A DNA stretch of 6,750 bases from Calditrichia bacterium (GCA_030430345.1 JAUIFT010000151.1:1-6750), one strand, 5' to 3'; positions 1 through 6,299 are shown, counted from the first letter of the stretch. The notes: generated by a model not told the origin, from the letters alone. Made by a program: numbers and translations.

Positions 1-590
1 TTGGGGGATTCCGGGTAAATAAAATTTACATTCACACCAACAGGTTGAAACATCTCATGATAACGATAATGTGTGCCCAGTTCCGTGATATTGATCGTTT
101 GCGGATGATCCTTCATTAGTATAACTAAATGAGCAACGCCGGAATCTAGGCACATCGCCGAATGATGATTCCTGTTGAGAATACCGCTCAGTGCTTCCGG
201 GGGATGCGTAATCTGCACTGGCTGCATTTGTAATTCCACTTCACCTGCCTTTATAATCCTGGACTGGTAGATATCCGTGCCGATCTCAAATGAACAGGTT
301 TGCGGCGCTACTCCCAGAAAGTGAGCAAAATAAACGGCGCAGCGGGCGCCATTGCCACACATTCTTCCCGGAAAACCGTCTGCGTTAAAATATCGTAAGG
401 TAAAATCCGCCCTGTCACTTTCACTGATGAGCATAAACCCATCCGCACCGACGCCGGTATGGCGTTGGCAGATTTGCCGAATGGCATTATCATCCTGTGG
501 ATCGAAAATCGATTCGCGGTTATCCAGCAAAACAAAATCGTTGCCGGCGCCATGCATCTTGTAAAATTTTTCTCTCTGAAAATCAATCAT
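1..590 (-). CDS. dapF: Diaminopimelate epimerase, N-terminal 196 residues (cut by window edge)
   Basis: DapF interconverts LL- and meso-diaminopimelate in the cytoplasm, supplying lysine synthesis and, in Gram-negative bacteria, the peptidoglycan cross-link residue. My translation gives 196 residues before the window ends; the family is usually about 270, so the second catalytic Cys region is off the edge. Visible family features are 'KMHGAGNDFV' near residues 11-20 (Asn17 corresponds to substrate-binding Asn11 of E. coli), 'GVGADG' at 46-51, and 'FNADG' followed by 'MCGNGARC', where Cys78 is the first catalytic cysteine. 'GVNVNF' at 185-190 matches the VNxxF substrate-binding site. The usual 'GNPH' motif reads 'GVAH' at 151-154. 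The ATG at 588-590 is the only sensible start; it lies 9 bases after the lipoprotein stop codon and has no clear Shine-Dalgarno, which suggests reinitiation or a leaderless-like context within a shared transcript. The identification is firm; the completeness of the gene cannot be judged. Confidence 0.95.
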   Translation of the reverse strand, partial: MIDFQREKFYKMHGAGNDFVLLDNRESIFDPQDDNAIRQICQRHTGVGADGFMLISESDRADFTLRYFNADGFPGRMCGNGARCAVYFAHFLGVAPQTCSFEIGTDIYQSRIIKAGEVELQMQPVQITHPPEALSGILNRNHHSAMCLDSGVAHLVILMKDHPQTINITELGTHYRYHEMFQPVGVNVNFIYPESP

Positions 591-599
591 GCCAGTAAG

Positions 600-2288
600 C
601 TATTTGAATTTGAAATTAATGCCGTCCGTTGTCCAGCGTTTCCGCACATTCACGGTATCTCCGTATTGCAGATAAGGTTCTGCAAACTGGAATGGGAAGC
701 TGCTTCCCGGGCTATATTTACCATTCTGATCCAGATCGATAATAGCCTTGATAAAGTAGCCGCCTTCCGGTAAAAATGGGATTTCGTAGGGCTGTCCGAT
801 GGGGGTAATTATTTCGTATTTTTTTTCACCTTTTGTTGCTGTTGCCGTCAAAATTGCCCGCTGCCAAAGTGAATCTGCCACTGTAACGGTGCCTCCGATT
901 TCCCCAAGGTTTTCGTAATCCCAGGTTTTAAAGGGATAATCAAAAACTGAATCGCTGGAAGTTTGCTGAAATAAGCTCTTCAATTGCAGAGTATCCAGAT
1001 GAAAATTGTATTTTTCACCCCGCAAAAAGGCACTGTCCGGAATAAATACCGGGCGGGAGAGCGAATAGAATTGCCATTTTCCGGGCACCTTGAGAGAATC
1101 CTGCCACCGTAAATGAACCGCGCTTTTAAAGGCGGCGCTGTCTACCGGTAAAGAAAATTGCGGAATAAGCCGGGCATCGTAGGCAACAGTGTTTTGGTCC
1201 TTATGCGGTTGATTGTTCAGCAGGCGAAAAGCAGTTGTGTCGGTTTTGTCTGATCCGGAAAAACGAAAAACGAGATTTTCCATTTCTGAACGATTGCCCG
1301 AAAGGTCCGTCACTGTTTCCAGGTGACCTTCATAAGGTATCTTTTCCTGCGGCGCGGTATAGACCAATAAGCGGGTTGGATCTTCCAGGCTAAGCTCGCT
1401 GCCAAGGATTTGCAGCGGTGTCTGGTTGAGCGTATCCTCAATGCTTACCTTGAAGTATTGCTCGGCATTTAATGGTTCATCGATAATAATTTCCAACACT
1501 TGCCGGTTGGTCGGTCTCGCCCGTATAATTTTCGCCGCTGTTGTATCTTCCAGCATCAAAGAGATGTTCAGATCCGGGAAAGCACTTTTCAGCGAATCGA
1601 GAGAAACATCTTCAGTCGGAATACCAATCCAGTCCACGCCAAAGGTGTAGCGACGATCGCGATTGACATCCCGGATGGCATATACCCGGTAATTGTCCGG
1701 GCGCAGATATTGTATCTTAAATCGCCCTTCTTTGTCGGTTTGGGTGTAGTAGCGCGGTTTTTTCTCGAATACAGTGCGGGCAGAAAAGCTGTCGTCCTTT
1801 GCGTAGGCGAAAATGAAAATATCTTCCAGATCTTCCGCGGTTACCCGCCCGGAAATTTCTCCTCTATCGATGCGCGCACCGCTGGAAAAGGGAAGAATGA
1901 AGGGCGCTGGCAGCCTGTTCTTCCGGTAATCCTTAATACCGGTGCCAAGGGTCATTAAATAGGTTTGATTTTGCTCCAGTGAATCTTTCAGTAAGATACG
2001 CAGCTTTTTGTTGCCTTTCCATTTAAACTCTAGCGGTGTTTCCGGCTCCGGCAACATCCATATTTGATCGCGAATGGAAGTACGGTCAACGGCTTCATCG
2101 AATTCAATAAGAATTTCCGACAGTGTGGCAATATTGGTGGAGTCCGGCGGCGGAAAGGTTGAAATTATCTTTGGTGCTGTTTTATCCTGAGGGCCGCCGG
2201 AAGGAGCCTTTTGGCTGGCACAGTGTTGCAGGAACAAGCTGAAAAAAACAAGAATGAGGATGATGGCTATTTGGAAATGCTTTTTCAA
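600..2288 (-). CDS. Ig-like domain lipoprotein with duplicated beta-sandwich modules
   Basis: This is a probable exported lipoprotein of 562 residues, and its precise function is unknown. Residues 1-22 form a signal peptide (Lys2, Lys3, then a hydrophobic run) ending at Cys23; the box 'LQHC' is irregular because His stands before Cys. The segment 'SGGPQDKTAP' (30-39) followed by a bacterial Ig-like (Big_5/SbsA type) domain to about 140 is the hallmark of a large Bacteroidota-type family. A small beta-sandwich resembling carboxypeptidase-regulatory or CNA-B domains follows (143-220), then two weaker Ig-like segments (about 250-345 and 365-455) and a second beta-sandwich (462-562). The two sandwiches share 'GEI.G.VT' and a 'Y..(K/Y)AI.D' segment with an Asp/Asn-rich loop. 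The start is TTG: an in-frame TAA lies three codons upstream and 'GCGGAG' lies 12 bases before it. The gene sits 18 bases after the acyltransferase stop and 9 before dapF. The family assignment is good; any role in envelope architecture is inference. Confidence 0.82.
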   Translation of the reverse strand: MKKHFQIAIILILVFFSLFLQHCASQKAPSGGPQDKTAPKIISTFPPPDSTNIATLSEILIEFDEAVDRTSIRDQIWMLPEPETPLEFKWKGNKKLRILLKDSLEQNQTYLMTLGTGIKDYRKNRLPAPFILPFSSGARIDRGEISGRVTAEDLEDIFIFAYAKDDSFSARTVFEKKPRYYTQTDKEGRFKIQYLRPDNYRVYAIRDVNRDRRYTFGVDWIGIPTEDVSLDSLKSAFPDLNISLMLEDTTAAKIIRARPTNRQVLEIIIDEPLNAEQYFKVSIEDTLNQTPLQILGSELSLEDPTRLLVYTAPQEKIPYEGHLETVTDLSGNRSEMENLVFRFSGSDKTDTTAFRLLNNQPHKDQNTVAYDARLIPQFSLPVDSAAFKSAVHLRWQDSLKVPGKWQFYSLSRPVFIPDSAFLRGEKYNFHLDTLQLKSLFQQTSSDSVFDYPFKTWDYENLGEIGGTVTVADSLWQRAILTATATKGEKKYEIITPIGQPYEIPFLPEGGYFIKAIIDLDQNGKYSPGSSFPFQFAEPYLQYGDTVNVRKRWTTDGINFKFK

Positions 2289-2300
2289 AATAGTTTAATA

Positions 2301-2306
2301 CTCCGC
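2301..2306 (-). promoter_or_regulatory. Ribosome binding site for the TTG-started lipoprotein gene
   Basis: The minus strand reads GCGGAG directly after the TAA stop of the acyltransferase gene. It lies 12 bases before the TTG start at 2286-2288 and 9 bases before an in-frame ATT. An in-frame TAA just upstream limits the choice of start. TTG is preferred because it gives a normal 'MKK' signal peptide, but the spacing is long. Confidence 0.55.
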
Positions 2307-3581
2307 TTAAGAAGGATCGCGTCCGTTTAAGGTTGTTTTAAAAATATTCTCCAGGAAATCTCGTTGTTGATCCACACTCCGATCCGGTAACAGACAGAAC
2401 GGGGCAACGATATCCATTGTTACTTTTGCGGAACGTGGCGTATTTGCCCAGCGTGGCCAAAAGTCATAAACTTTATCGAGAACGATCGGATAGATTGCCT
2501 GCCGGGAAGCCATCAGTATTTTTACCAGGCTAAGCTTGAAGGGCAGTAAGCGGCCATCCCAACAGCGTTCCCCTTCGGGAAAAACCCCGACCTTGATTCC
2601 CTTTTGCAAAAATGCTTTCATGATCCGGACAACCCCGGGATTCGTCTGGTAGCGGGTCGTCGGGATACTCATCGCCCATAATAAGAATTTGCGCACAATG
2701 CCAGCCGAAAAGGACGTGTCCTTGGTGATAAAAGCCACCCGCCGGTCCAGATAGGCGGCGACCACAAATGGATCCATTGCGCTTTGATGATTGACGATAA
2801 CAATGCCTGACCGATCTTTATGCCAGTTGCTTTTGCCGCGAATATCCACACTAATCCAGAGGCGGCAGAGCTGCCGGAGAATATTTTTAACGCTTCCCAT
2901 AATAATATTCTCCACAAAATACTGCTTCTCATGGGACTTTGGCAATGCGATTTGCCACAACTCCCGGGACGGCCGGGAAAGCACCGTTCGGATATGCGGC
3001 TGATATTCAATAATCGCTCCCAACTGATGCCGCTGATAATATTGATCAATCCATTTCCGCAGGAGGATTTCGTATTTCAGGGGGCTTTCCTGTTGAAACT
3101 GAATCTGGTATACCGGTTGGTGTTTGACTTTAAACTCAAAGCGATGCCCGTTGGTGGTAATGGAGAGAATATCGGCAGCCGCCCAGTGGAAAGAGTTCGT
3201 GCTTGTAGTGAAAACAAGGCCATCTTCGTATACCAGCAGCTCTCCTTCCCCAAGCACTTGAAATTCCCGCAGGCCTTCTCTGAAAAAGCGATGATAGCCA
3301 TTCACCGGAACCTGTTTGTTGCCTTGCCGCAGTTTACCGGAATTGCTCTTGTGCAGTAGCATTCCGTAATTGAATTGCTCATCCTGCTTTTCGGAGTTCG
3401 TGGAGAAAGCTAAGTGCTCTTGCAGCAAATCGTAATAATCACCGCTTGAATAAACGTTACCATTGCAAAGTAAGTCGGTGCCCTGCACGGTGATGTCAGC
3501 ATTGCAGCTTTTGCAATTTTGCCGGTCGAGGGTATCCGCTTTCCGGCAATTCGGGCAAAAAAAGAAAAGTGGATGAGCCAT
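2307..3581 (-). CDS. PlsC-like acyltransferase with N-terminal zinc ribbon and PH/GRAM-like region
   Basis: This 424-residue protein is predicted to transfer an acyl chain to a lysophospholipid, probably 1-acylglycerol-3-phosphate, at the inner membrane; the substrate is inferred from family. The catalytic domain spans about 225-400. It has motif I 'NHQSAMD' (His265 and Asp270, the HX4D pair), a basic 'TTRYQ' region near 308-312, motif III 'FPEGER' (334-339) followed by 'WDGRLLPFK', and motif IV 'YPIVL' (364-368). The 'WPRWANTPR' segment (375-383) resembles a known PlsC subgroup. PlsC proteins are usually about 200-260 residues; the extra N-terminus holds a zinc ribbon with Cys9, Cys12, Cys23 and Cys26, then a beta-rich stretch (about 105-177) resembling a PH or GRAM domain. 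The ATG at 3579-3581 is the natural start because the zinc ribbon begins immediately after it; no clear Shine-Dalgarno is seen. It is the first gene after the rplS terminator and probably heads an operon with the lipoprotein and dapF. Confidence 0.88.
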   Translation of the reverse strand: MAHPLFFFCPNCRKADTLDRQNCKSCNADITVQGTDLLCNGNVYSSGDYYDLLQEHLAFSTNSEKQDEQFNYGMLLHKSNSGKLRQGNKQVPVNGYHRFFREGLREFQVLGEGELLVYEDGLVFTTSTNSFHWAAADILSITTNGHRFEFKVKHQPVYQIQFQQESPLKYEILLRKWIDQYYQRHQLGAIIEYQPHIRTVLSRPSRELWQIALPKSHEKQYFVENIIMGSVKNILRQLCRLWISVDIRGKSNWHKDRSGIVIVNHQSAMDPFVVAAYLDRRVAFITKDTSFSAGIVRKFLLWAMSIPTTRYQTNPGVVRIMKAFLQKGIKVGVFPEGERCWDGRLLPFKLSLVKILMASRQAIYPIVLDKVYDFWPRWANTPRSAKVTMDIVAPFCLLPDRSVDQQRDFLENIFKTTLNGRDPS

Positions 3582-3701
3582 GCAAATAATGTAATTTGGG
3601 TGATCTTTGAGAAAACTTGTTGTTTGCAGATATATAAGTATTATCCGGTAAGAGTGACGCCCTGCCGGACGAAAGAATATACTGTCAGGCAGCTTAAAAA
3701 C
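3582..3701 (-). promoter_or_regulatory. Intergenic spacer with possible promoter for the acyltransferase-lipoprotein-dapF run
   Basis: This 120-base gap lies between the rplS terminator and the acyltransferase start, so a promoter for the second run is expected here. On the minus strand, GATAAT (3640-3645) and TATATA (3631-3636) resemble -10 hexamers, and TATATCTG is one base off the Bacteroidota -7 consensus TAnnTTTG. I could not find a convincing -35 or -33 element at the right distance from any of them, so the exact promoter is not established. Confidence 0.25.
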
Positions 3702-3734
3702 AAAAAAAGCAACACAGAAATGTGTTGCTTTTTT
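3702..3734 (-). terminator. Rho-independent terminator after rplS, with bidirectional form
   Basis: An exact 8-bp stem, GCAACACA (3709-3716) with TGTGTTGC (3721-3728), closes a 4-base loop. On the minus strand the stem is followed by seven T (3708-3702), then G and five more T. Six T also follow it on the plus strand, so the flanking A and T runs can extend the stem to 14 bp. It begins 16 bases after the rplS stop codon and marks the end of the ffh-rplS transcription unit. Confidence 0.93.
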
Positions 3735-3749
3735 GTAGCAAAAAACGAT

Positions 3750-4097
3750 TTAGCGGCTGCGCTTCTCTTTAATTCTCGCAGCTTTACCCTGCAATTCGCG
3801 CAGATAATACAACTTCGCACGACGAACCCGGCCAATTCTCTTTACTTCAATTTTTGCCAGGCGGGGGGAGTGCAGCGGGAATACTCTTTCTACACCAATA
3901 CCGTTGGAAATTTTCCGAACAGTAAAGGAAGCATTTACCCCGTTACCGCGCCGCTGAATGCATACACCGGTAAAAACCTGGATTCTTTCTTTGTCTCCTT
4001 CAACAACCCGAACGTGAACATCGAGCGTGTCCCCGGCCTTAAACTGCGGGATATCTGAAACCAGCTGGTTTGCGGTCACACTGTTTAAAATATCCAT
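3750..4097 (-). CDS. rplS: 50S ribosomal protein L19 (bL19)
   Basis: L19 is a large-subunit protein located near the bridge with the 30S subunit. The product is 115 residues, the usual family length. It shows the family sequence throughout: '[19 protein letters not shown]' near 19-38, 'Q.F.GVCI.RRG.G...SFTVRK' near 40-62, '[11 protein letters not shown]' at 68-78, and the basic '[16 protein letters not shown]' region ending near 100. The ATG at 4095-4097 is fixed by an AGGAG site 8 bases upstream, and trmD ends 20 bases upstream. It is the last gene of the translation cluster and is followed directly by the terminator. No leader long enough for autogenous control lies between trmD and rplS. 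Confidence 0.98.
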   Translation of the reverse strand: MDILNSVTANQLVSDIPQFKAGDTLDVHVRVVEGDKERIQVFTGVCIQRRGNGVNASFTVRKISNGIGVERVFPLHSPRLAKIEVKRIGRVRRAKLYYLRELQGKAARIKEKRSR

Positions 4098-4105
4098 AAT
4101 TCGAT

Positions 4106-4110
4106 CTCCT
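4106..4110 (-). promoter_or_regulatory. Ribosome binding site of rplS
   Basis: The minus strand reads AGGAGA (4105-4110), an anti-16S match with the AGGAG core 8 bases from the ATG. It lies entirely in the 20-base gap after the trmD stop, giving L19 its own initiation site rather than depending on coupling to trmD. Confidence 0.85.
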
Positions 4111-4117
4111 AACTTCT

Positions 4118-4834
4118 CTATTTTTTATCTTTGCTACTTGATTTCTTGTATTCCCGGTATAAATCCGGTCTTCTATTTTTCGTTCGTTCTAATCTTTGCG
4201 CCAGCCGCCATTCATCAATTTTCGCATGATTGCCGGACAATAATACTTTCGGTACTGGCATATCCCGATATACTTCCGGACGGGTGTAGTAGGGACAATC
4301 CAGCAGGCCATCCTGAAAAGAATCTGTTTTCGCAGATTTCAGGTCGTTAATAACCCCGGGAATTAAGCGGACAATTCCGTCGATCATTAACAGGGCCGGT
4401 ATTTCTCCCCCGGAGAGGATAAAGTCTCCAATGGAAATTTCGTCGGTTACCCAGGTGTCAATCACGCGCTGGTCGATTGCCTTGTAATGCCCGCACAAAA
4501 AGACCAGATGTGTCTCCGGTGCGAGTGCCTCGGCGGTTTCCTGGGTGAATAGCTTGCCTTGCGGCGTTGGGAAAACGACCCGAATATTTTCTTTCTTCGG
4601 GGCGATCTCAAAAATATGCTCGAAAGCATTAAAAAGTGGTTCCGGCTTAAAGATCATGCCTGGACCGCCGCCATAAGGAGTATCATCCAGCACCCGATGC
4701 TTCCCCGGTGCAAATTCGCGCACATCCCAAAGACGAATTTCCAGTCCCACCCGTTTTTGCGCTTGCTTGAGAATGCTTTCGTTCAGCGGCGTGCGGAGAA
4801 TTTCCGGAAAGGCAGTGAGCACATCAATCAGCAT
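4118..4834 (-). CDS. trmD: tRNA (guanine-37-N1)-methyltransferase TrmD
   Basis: TrmD methylates N1 of G37 in tRNAs that have G at position 36, using S-adenosylmethionine, and so prevents +1 frameshifting. The 238-residue product belongs to the SPOUT class, which binds cofactor in a deep trefoil knot. Visible motifs are 'AFPE' (8-11), '[11 protein letters not shown]' (50-60), '[11 protein letters not shown]' (114-124), '[13 protein letters not shown]' (132-144), 'R.IPGV' (156-161, with Arg156), and '[20 protein letters not shown]' (170-189), where Asp171 corresponds to catalytic Asp169 of E. coli. Compared with E. coli 'CGRYEGIDERV', the cofactor loop has Ala119 where Gly117 is usual. The start is taken at the ATG at 4832-4834, which places '[11 protein letters not shown]' at the N-terminus as in the family; a TTG 16 codons upstream is open but adds a non-homologous extension inside rimM. 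It overlaps rimM by 11 bases, suggesting translational coupling. Confidence 0.98.
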   Translation of the reverse strand: MLIDVLTAFPEILRTPLNESILKQAQKRVGLEIRLWDVREFAPGKHRVLDDTPYGGGPGMIFKPEPLFNAFEHIFEIAPKKENIRVVFPTPQGKLFTQETAEALAPETHLVFLCGHYKAIDQRVIDTWVTDEISIGDFILSGGEIPALLMIDGIVRLIPGVINDLKSAKTDSFQDGLLDCPYYTRPEVYRDMPVPKVLLSGNHAKIDEWRLAQRLERTKNRRPDLYREYKKSSSKDKK

Positions 4835-5336
4835 CGTCCGCCATCCCTTTGATGAGGCGCACCTGGATCGTTTTTTTCTCAAAGTCGATTTCCTGAACGA
4901 ATTCCGAAACCGCCGGGATCAGGATTTCCCCTCCATCATCTTTCCGGACAACGTAAATATCGCTGCCGTTACTGCTGAGCACATCCTTCAGCACACCGAG
5001 ATAATTTCCATCTATTTCAAAGACCTTTAAATCGAGCAAGTCGTGTATAAAATAACTGCCTTCCGGCAGCTCGATTTTTTCTGATTCAGGCAACCAAATT
5101 TCTTTTTTCACAAGCAATTTGGCTTCTTCCCTGGTTGAAATTCCCCGTAATTTTATTAAGGATTCCCGATCGGTAATTCGAATGTCTTCGATAATCCATC
5201 CACGCATCTCGCCATCATCGGCGGTGTAGAGCGTTCTCAGATATTCAAATCGATCCGGCAACCCGGAGTAGGGAATTGCTTTCAAATATCCCTGAATCCC
5301 ATGAGTTTGCAGAAACTTTCCAACAATAATATACAT
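4824..5336 (-). CDS. rimM: 16S rRNA processing and 30S maturation factor RimM
   Basis: RimM binds the 30S head through S19 and assists late maturation of the 16S 3' domain. The product is 170 residues, normal for the family. The N-terminal RimM barrel (about 1-85) begins 'VGKFLQTHGIQGYLKA' (5-20), a clear match to the family 'vGki...HGikGe' signature, and contains 'LRGISTREEAKLLVKKEIWL' (63-82). The C-terminal PRC-type barrel (about 95-165) contains 'YFIHDLLDLKVF' (95-106), 'GVLKDV' (114-119) and 'ILIPAV.EFV.EID' (138-151). The ATG at 5334-5336 is supported by GAGG (5343-5346) 6 bases upstream and by homology beginning at residue 4. A second ATG four bases upstream is out of frame. The 3' end overlaps trmD by 11 bases. 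The 73-base gap before it is the longest within the cluster apart from the gap between rpsP and khpA. Confidence 0.97.
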   Translation of the reverse strand: MYIIVGKFLQTHGIQGYLKAIPYSGLPDRFEYLRTLYTADDGEMRGWIIEDIRITDRESLIKLRGISTREEAKLLVKKEIWLPESEKIELPEGSYFIHDLLDLKVFEIDGNYLGVLKDVLSSNGSDIYVVRKDDGGEILIPAVSEFVQEIDFEKKTIQVRLIKGMADDAD

Positions 5337-5409
5337 TCATGGCCTCAAGGATGTCGGCGACAAGCATGTAGTCCTTCACCCTTGTCAAAAAATTTTACTT
5401 CGGTTCACA
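5337..5409 (-). other. Spacer between khpA and rimM with a weak inverted repeat
   Basis: This 73-base spacer contains, on the minus strand, GACAAG and CTTGTC (5381-5386 and 5359-5364) separated by 16 bases, giving only a 6-bp stem with a large loop. TTTTTT precedes rather than follows it, so it is not a terminator for this strand. A TTGACA hexamer overlaps the repeat, but no matching -10 is seen at 16-18 bases. Some Firmicutes carry an extra gene (ylqD) here; no such gene fits in this gap. Confidence 0.3.
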
Positions 5410-5640
5410 CTATTCAAGAATTTCCAGGACAGCCCGTTTACCCATCTTGGCTGCCGCTGCGCTCAGTAGCGTTCGAATCGCTTTCGCTGTTTGGCCGCGC
5501 TTGCCGATAACTTTACCTAAATCTCCGTCACCGACTCGCAACTCGTAAACGGTTACGCGTTGTCCCTCTACTTCTGCAACCTGAACTTCATCCGGCTTGT
5601 CTACCAAATGCTTAGCGATAAATTCCACAAATTCTTTCAT
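5410..5640 (-). CDS. khpA: KH-domain RNA-binding protein KhpA (YlqC family)
   Basis: KhpA is a single KH-domain protein that binds RNA in the cytoplasm; in Gram-positive bacteria it works with KhpB/Jag and influences cell size and sRNA function. The partner is not in this window, so that role is inferred. The product is 76 residues, the standard length, and nearly all of it is the KH fold: an N-terminal helix ('[16 protein letters not shown]', 4-19), a strand ('VTVYELRV', 29-36), then '[20 protein letters not shown]' (40-59), which contains the G-K-R-G loop at 46-49 that holds RNA. The ATG at 5638-5640 has a perfect AAGGAGG 8 bases upstream. It lies between rpsP and rimM, the position it holds in many bacterial phyla, though not in most Bacteroidota. 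Confidence 0.95.
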   Translation of the reverse strand: MKEFVEFIAKHLVDKPDEVQVAEVEGQRVTVYELRVGDGDLGKVIGKRGQTAKAIRTLLSAAAAKMGKRAVLEILE

Positions 5641-5648
5641 CGCGTAAA

Positions 5649-5655
5649 CCTCCTT
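5649..5655 (-). promoter_or_regulatory. Strong ribosome binding site of khpA
   Basis: The minus strand reads AAGGAGG, a full match to the anti-Shine-Dalgarno, 8 bases before the ATG. The rest of the 80-base gap to rpsP (5641-5720) shows only a GATCGATC palindrome (5710-5717) and no clear hairpin or promoter. Confidence 0.88.
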
Positions 5656-5720
5656 TTGCGTAGAACGATATGTGATTTAAGAGCAAGAATCGGATAAAGC
5701 AGAATGAACGATCGATCCGT

Positions 5721-6299
5721 TTATTCTTTCGCAGATGTTTCCGCTTCTTCACCACTGTCTTCCGCGGCGGTATCAGCTTCTTCAGCGTCGGCAGCTTCCG
5801 CTTCAGCTTTCGCTTTAGCTTCTGCTGCGGCTGCTTCTTCAGCTTTACGAGCTTCTTCTTCTGCTGCTTTTGCTGCTTCCTCTTCCGCTTTCTTGGCTGC
5901 TTCTTCTTCCGCCTTCTTGGCTGCTGCCGCTTTCTTCAGTTCCGCTTCTTTCTGGAGTTCCAGCTTTTGCTGCTTATCGGCCTGATTTGCGGCCCATTGC
6001 TGCATTTCTGCCTCAATCTTCGCTTCATCAACGCCACGACGCATCAGGTCGAAACGCATATTCAAGCCTTTTCTGGTGAAAAGATTTTTTACCGTATCTG
6101 AAGGAATTGCGCCCTGGCCCAGCCAGTATAAAGCGCGATCCTGCTTAACTTCGATTGTCATCGGATCAGTCAAAGGATTGTAATATCCGATCTCTTCAAT
6201 AAATCTACCATCTCGCGGTGAACGCGAATCCGCTGCTACGATACGATAGAACGGCTTCTTTTTCCGGCCCATTCTGCGTAGTCTGAGTTTTACTGCCAC
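5721..6299 (-). CDS. rpsP: 30S ribosomal protein S16 (bS16) with long Ala/Glu/Lys C-terminal tail
   Basis: S16 is an assembly protein of the 30S body. Residues 1 to about 85 are the normal S16 domain: '[19 protein letters not shown]' (3-21), '[19 protein letters not shown]' (24-42), '[15 protein letters not shown]' (56-70) and 'LFTRKGL' (73-79). S16 is usually 80-90 residues; this one has 192. The tail is a mixed-charge helix rich in Ala, Glu and Lys (about 92-170), including an 8-residue repeat 'KKAEEEAA' at 128-135 and 136-143 with degenerate copies to about 158. It ends in a strongly acidic stretch (171-192). Similar tails occur in Bacteroidota S16, so the tail is probably genuine, and it is in frame with no interruption. 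The start is GTG at 6297-6299 with GGAGG 6 bases upstream. ffh ends 56 bases upstream. Confidence 0.98.
   Translation of the reverse strand: MAVKLRLRRMGRKKKPFYRIVAADSRSPRDGRFIEEIGYYNPLTDPMTIEVKQDRALYWLGQGAIPSDTVKNLFTRKGLNMRFDLMRRGVDEAKIEAEMQQWAANQADKQQKLELQKEAELKKAAAAKKAEEEAAKKAEEEAAKAAEEEARKAEEAAAAEAKAKAEAEAADAEEADTAAEDSGEEAETSAKE
5847..5918 (-). repeat. Three 24-base tandem units in the rpsP tail
   Basis: Three consecutive in-frame 24-base units encode KKAEEEAA (128-135), KKAEEEAA (136-143) and KAAEEEAR (144-151), followed by a shortened unit. The first two units give identical protein but differ at several third codon positions, so the repeat is not a very recent duplication and appears to be maintained at the protein level. 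Confidence 0.85.

Noticed and set aside
129..140. DapF 'GVAH' in place of E. coli 'GNPH', which loses the Asn that contacts substrate
   Set aside because: Val after the Gly occurs, to my recollection, in DapF of several phyla, and the other visible catalytic and binding residues are intact, so it is weak evidence for altered function.
308..586. A minus-strand frame of 92 codons in the dapF region
   Set aside because: It is out of frame with the dapF reading, which runs from 590 to the window edge with clear family motifs.
2820..3359. A plus-strand open frame of 179 codons inside the acyltransferase gene
   Set aside because: It is entirely antisense to a gene with clear catalytic motifs, and its translation shows no family pattern.
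3667..3697. CTGCC/GGCAG inverted repeat just downstream of the rplS terminator
   Set aside because: It gives only five paired bases with a loop of about 21 bases and no T run, so it is not a credible regulatory hairpin.
3519..4058. A plus-strand open frame of 179 codons spanning the acyltransferase start, the spacer and much of rplS
   Set aside because: It runs antisense through two certain genes and the terminator, has no recognisable domain, and lacks a supporting ribosome site. It is a shadow frame.
4835..4882. A longer TrmD beginning at the TTG at 4880-4882
   Set aside because: The extra 16 residues are basic and not family-like, and the ATG at 4832-4834 starts exactly where TrmD homology begins.
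5710..5717. GATCGATC palindrome between rpsP and khpA
   Set aside because: It is too short and has no flanking structure or repeat; chance occurrence is likely.
5704..5985. A plus-strand Ala/Ser-rich frame opposite the rpsP tail
   Set aside because: Its composition is just the complement of the Ala/Glu/Lys repeat codons; low complexity explains the long open frame.
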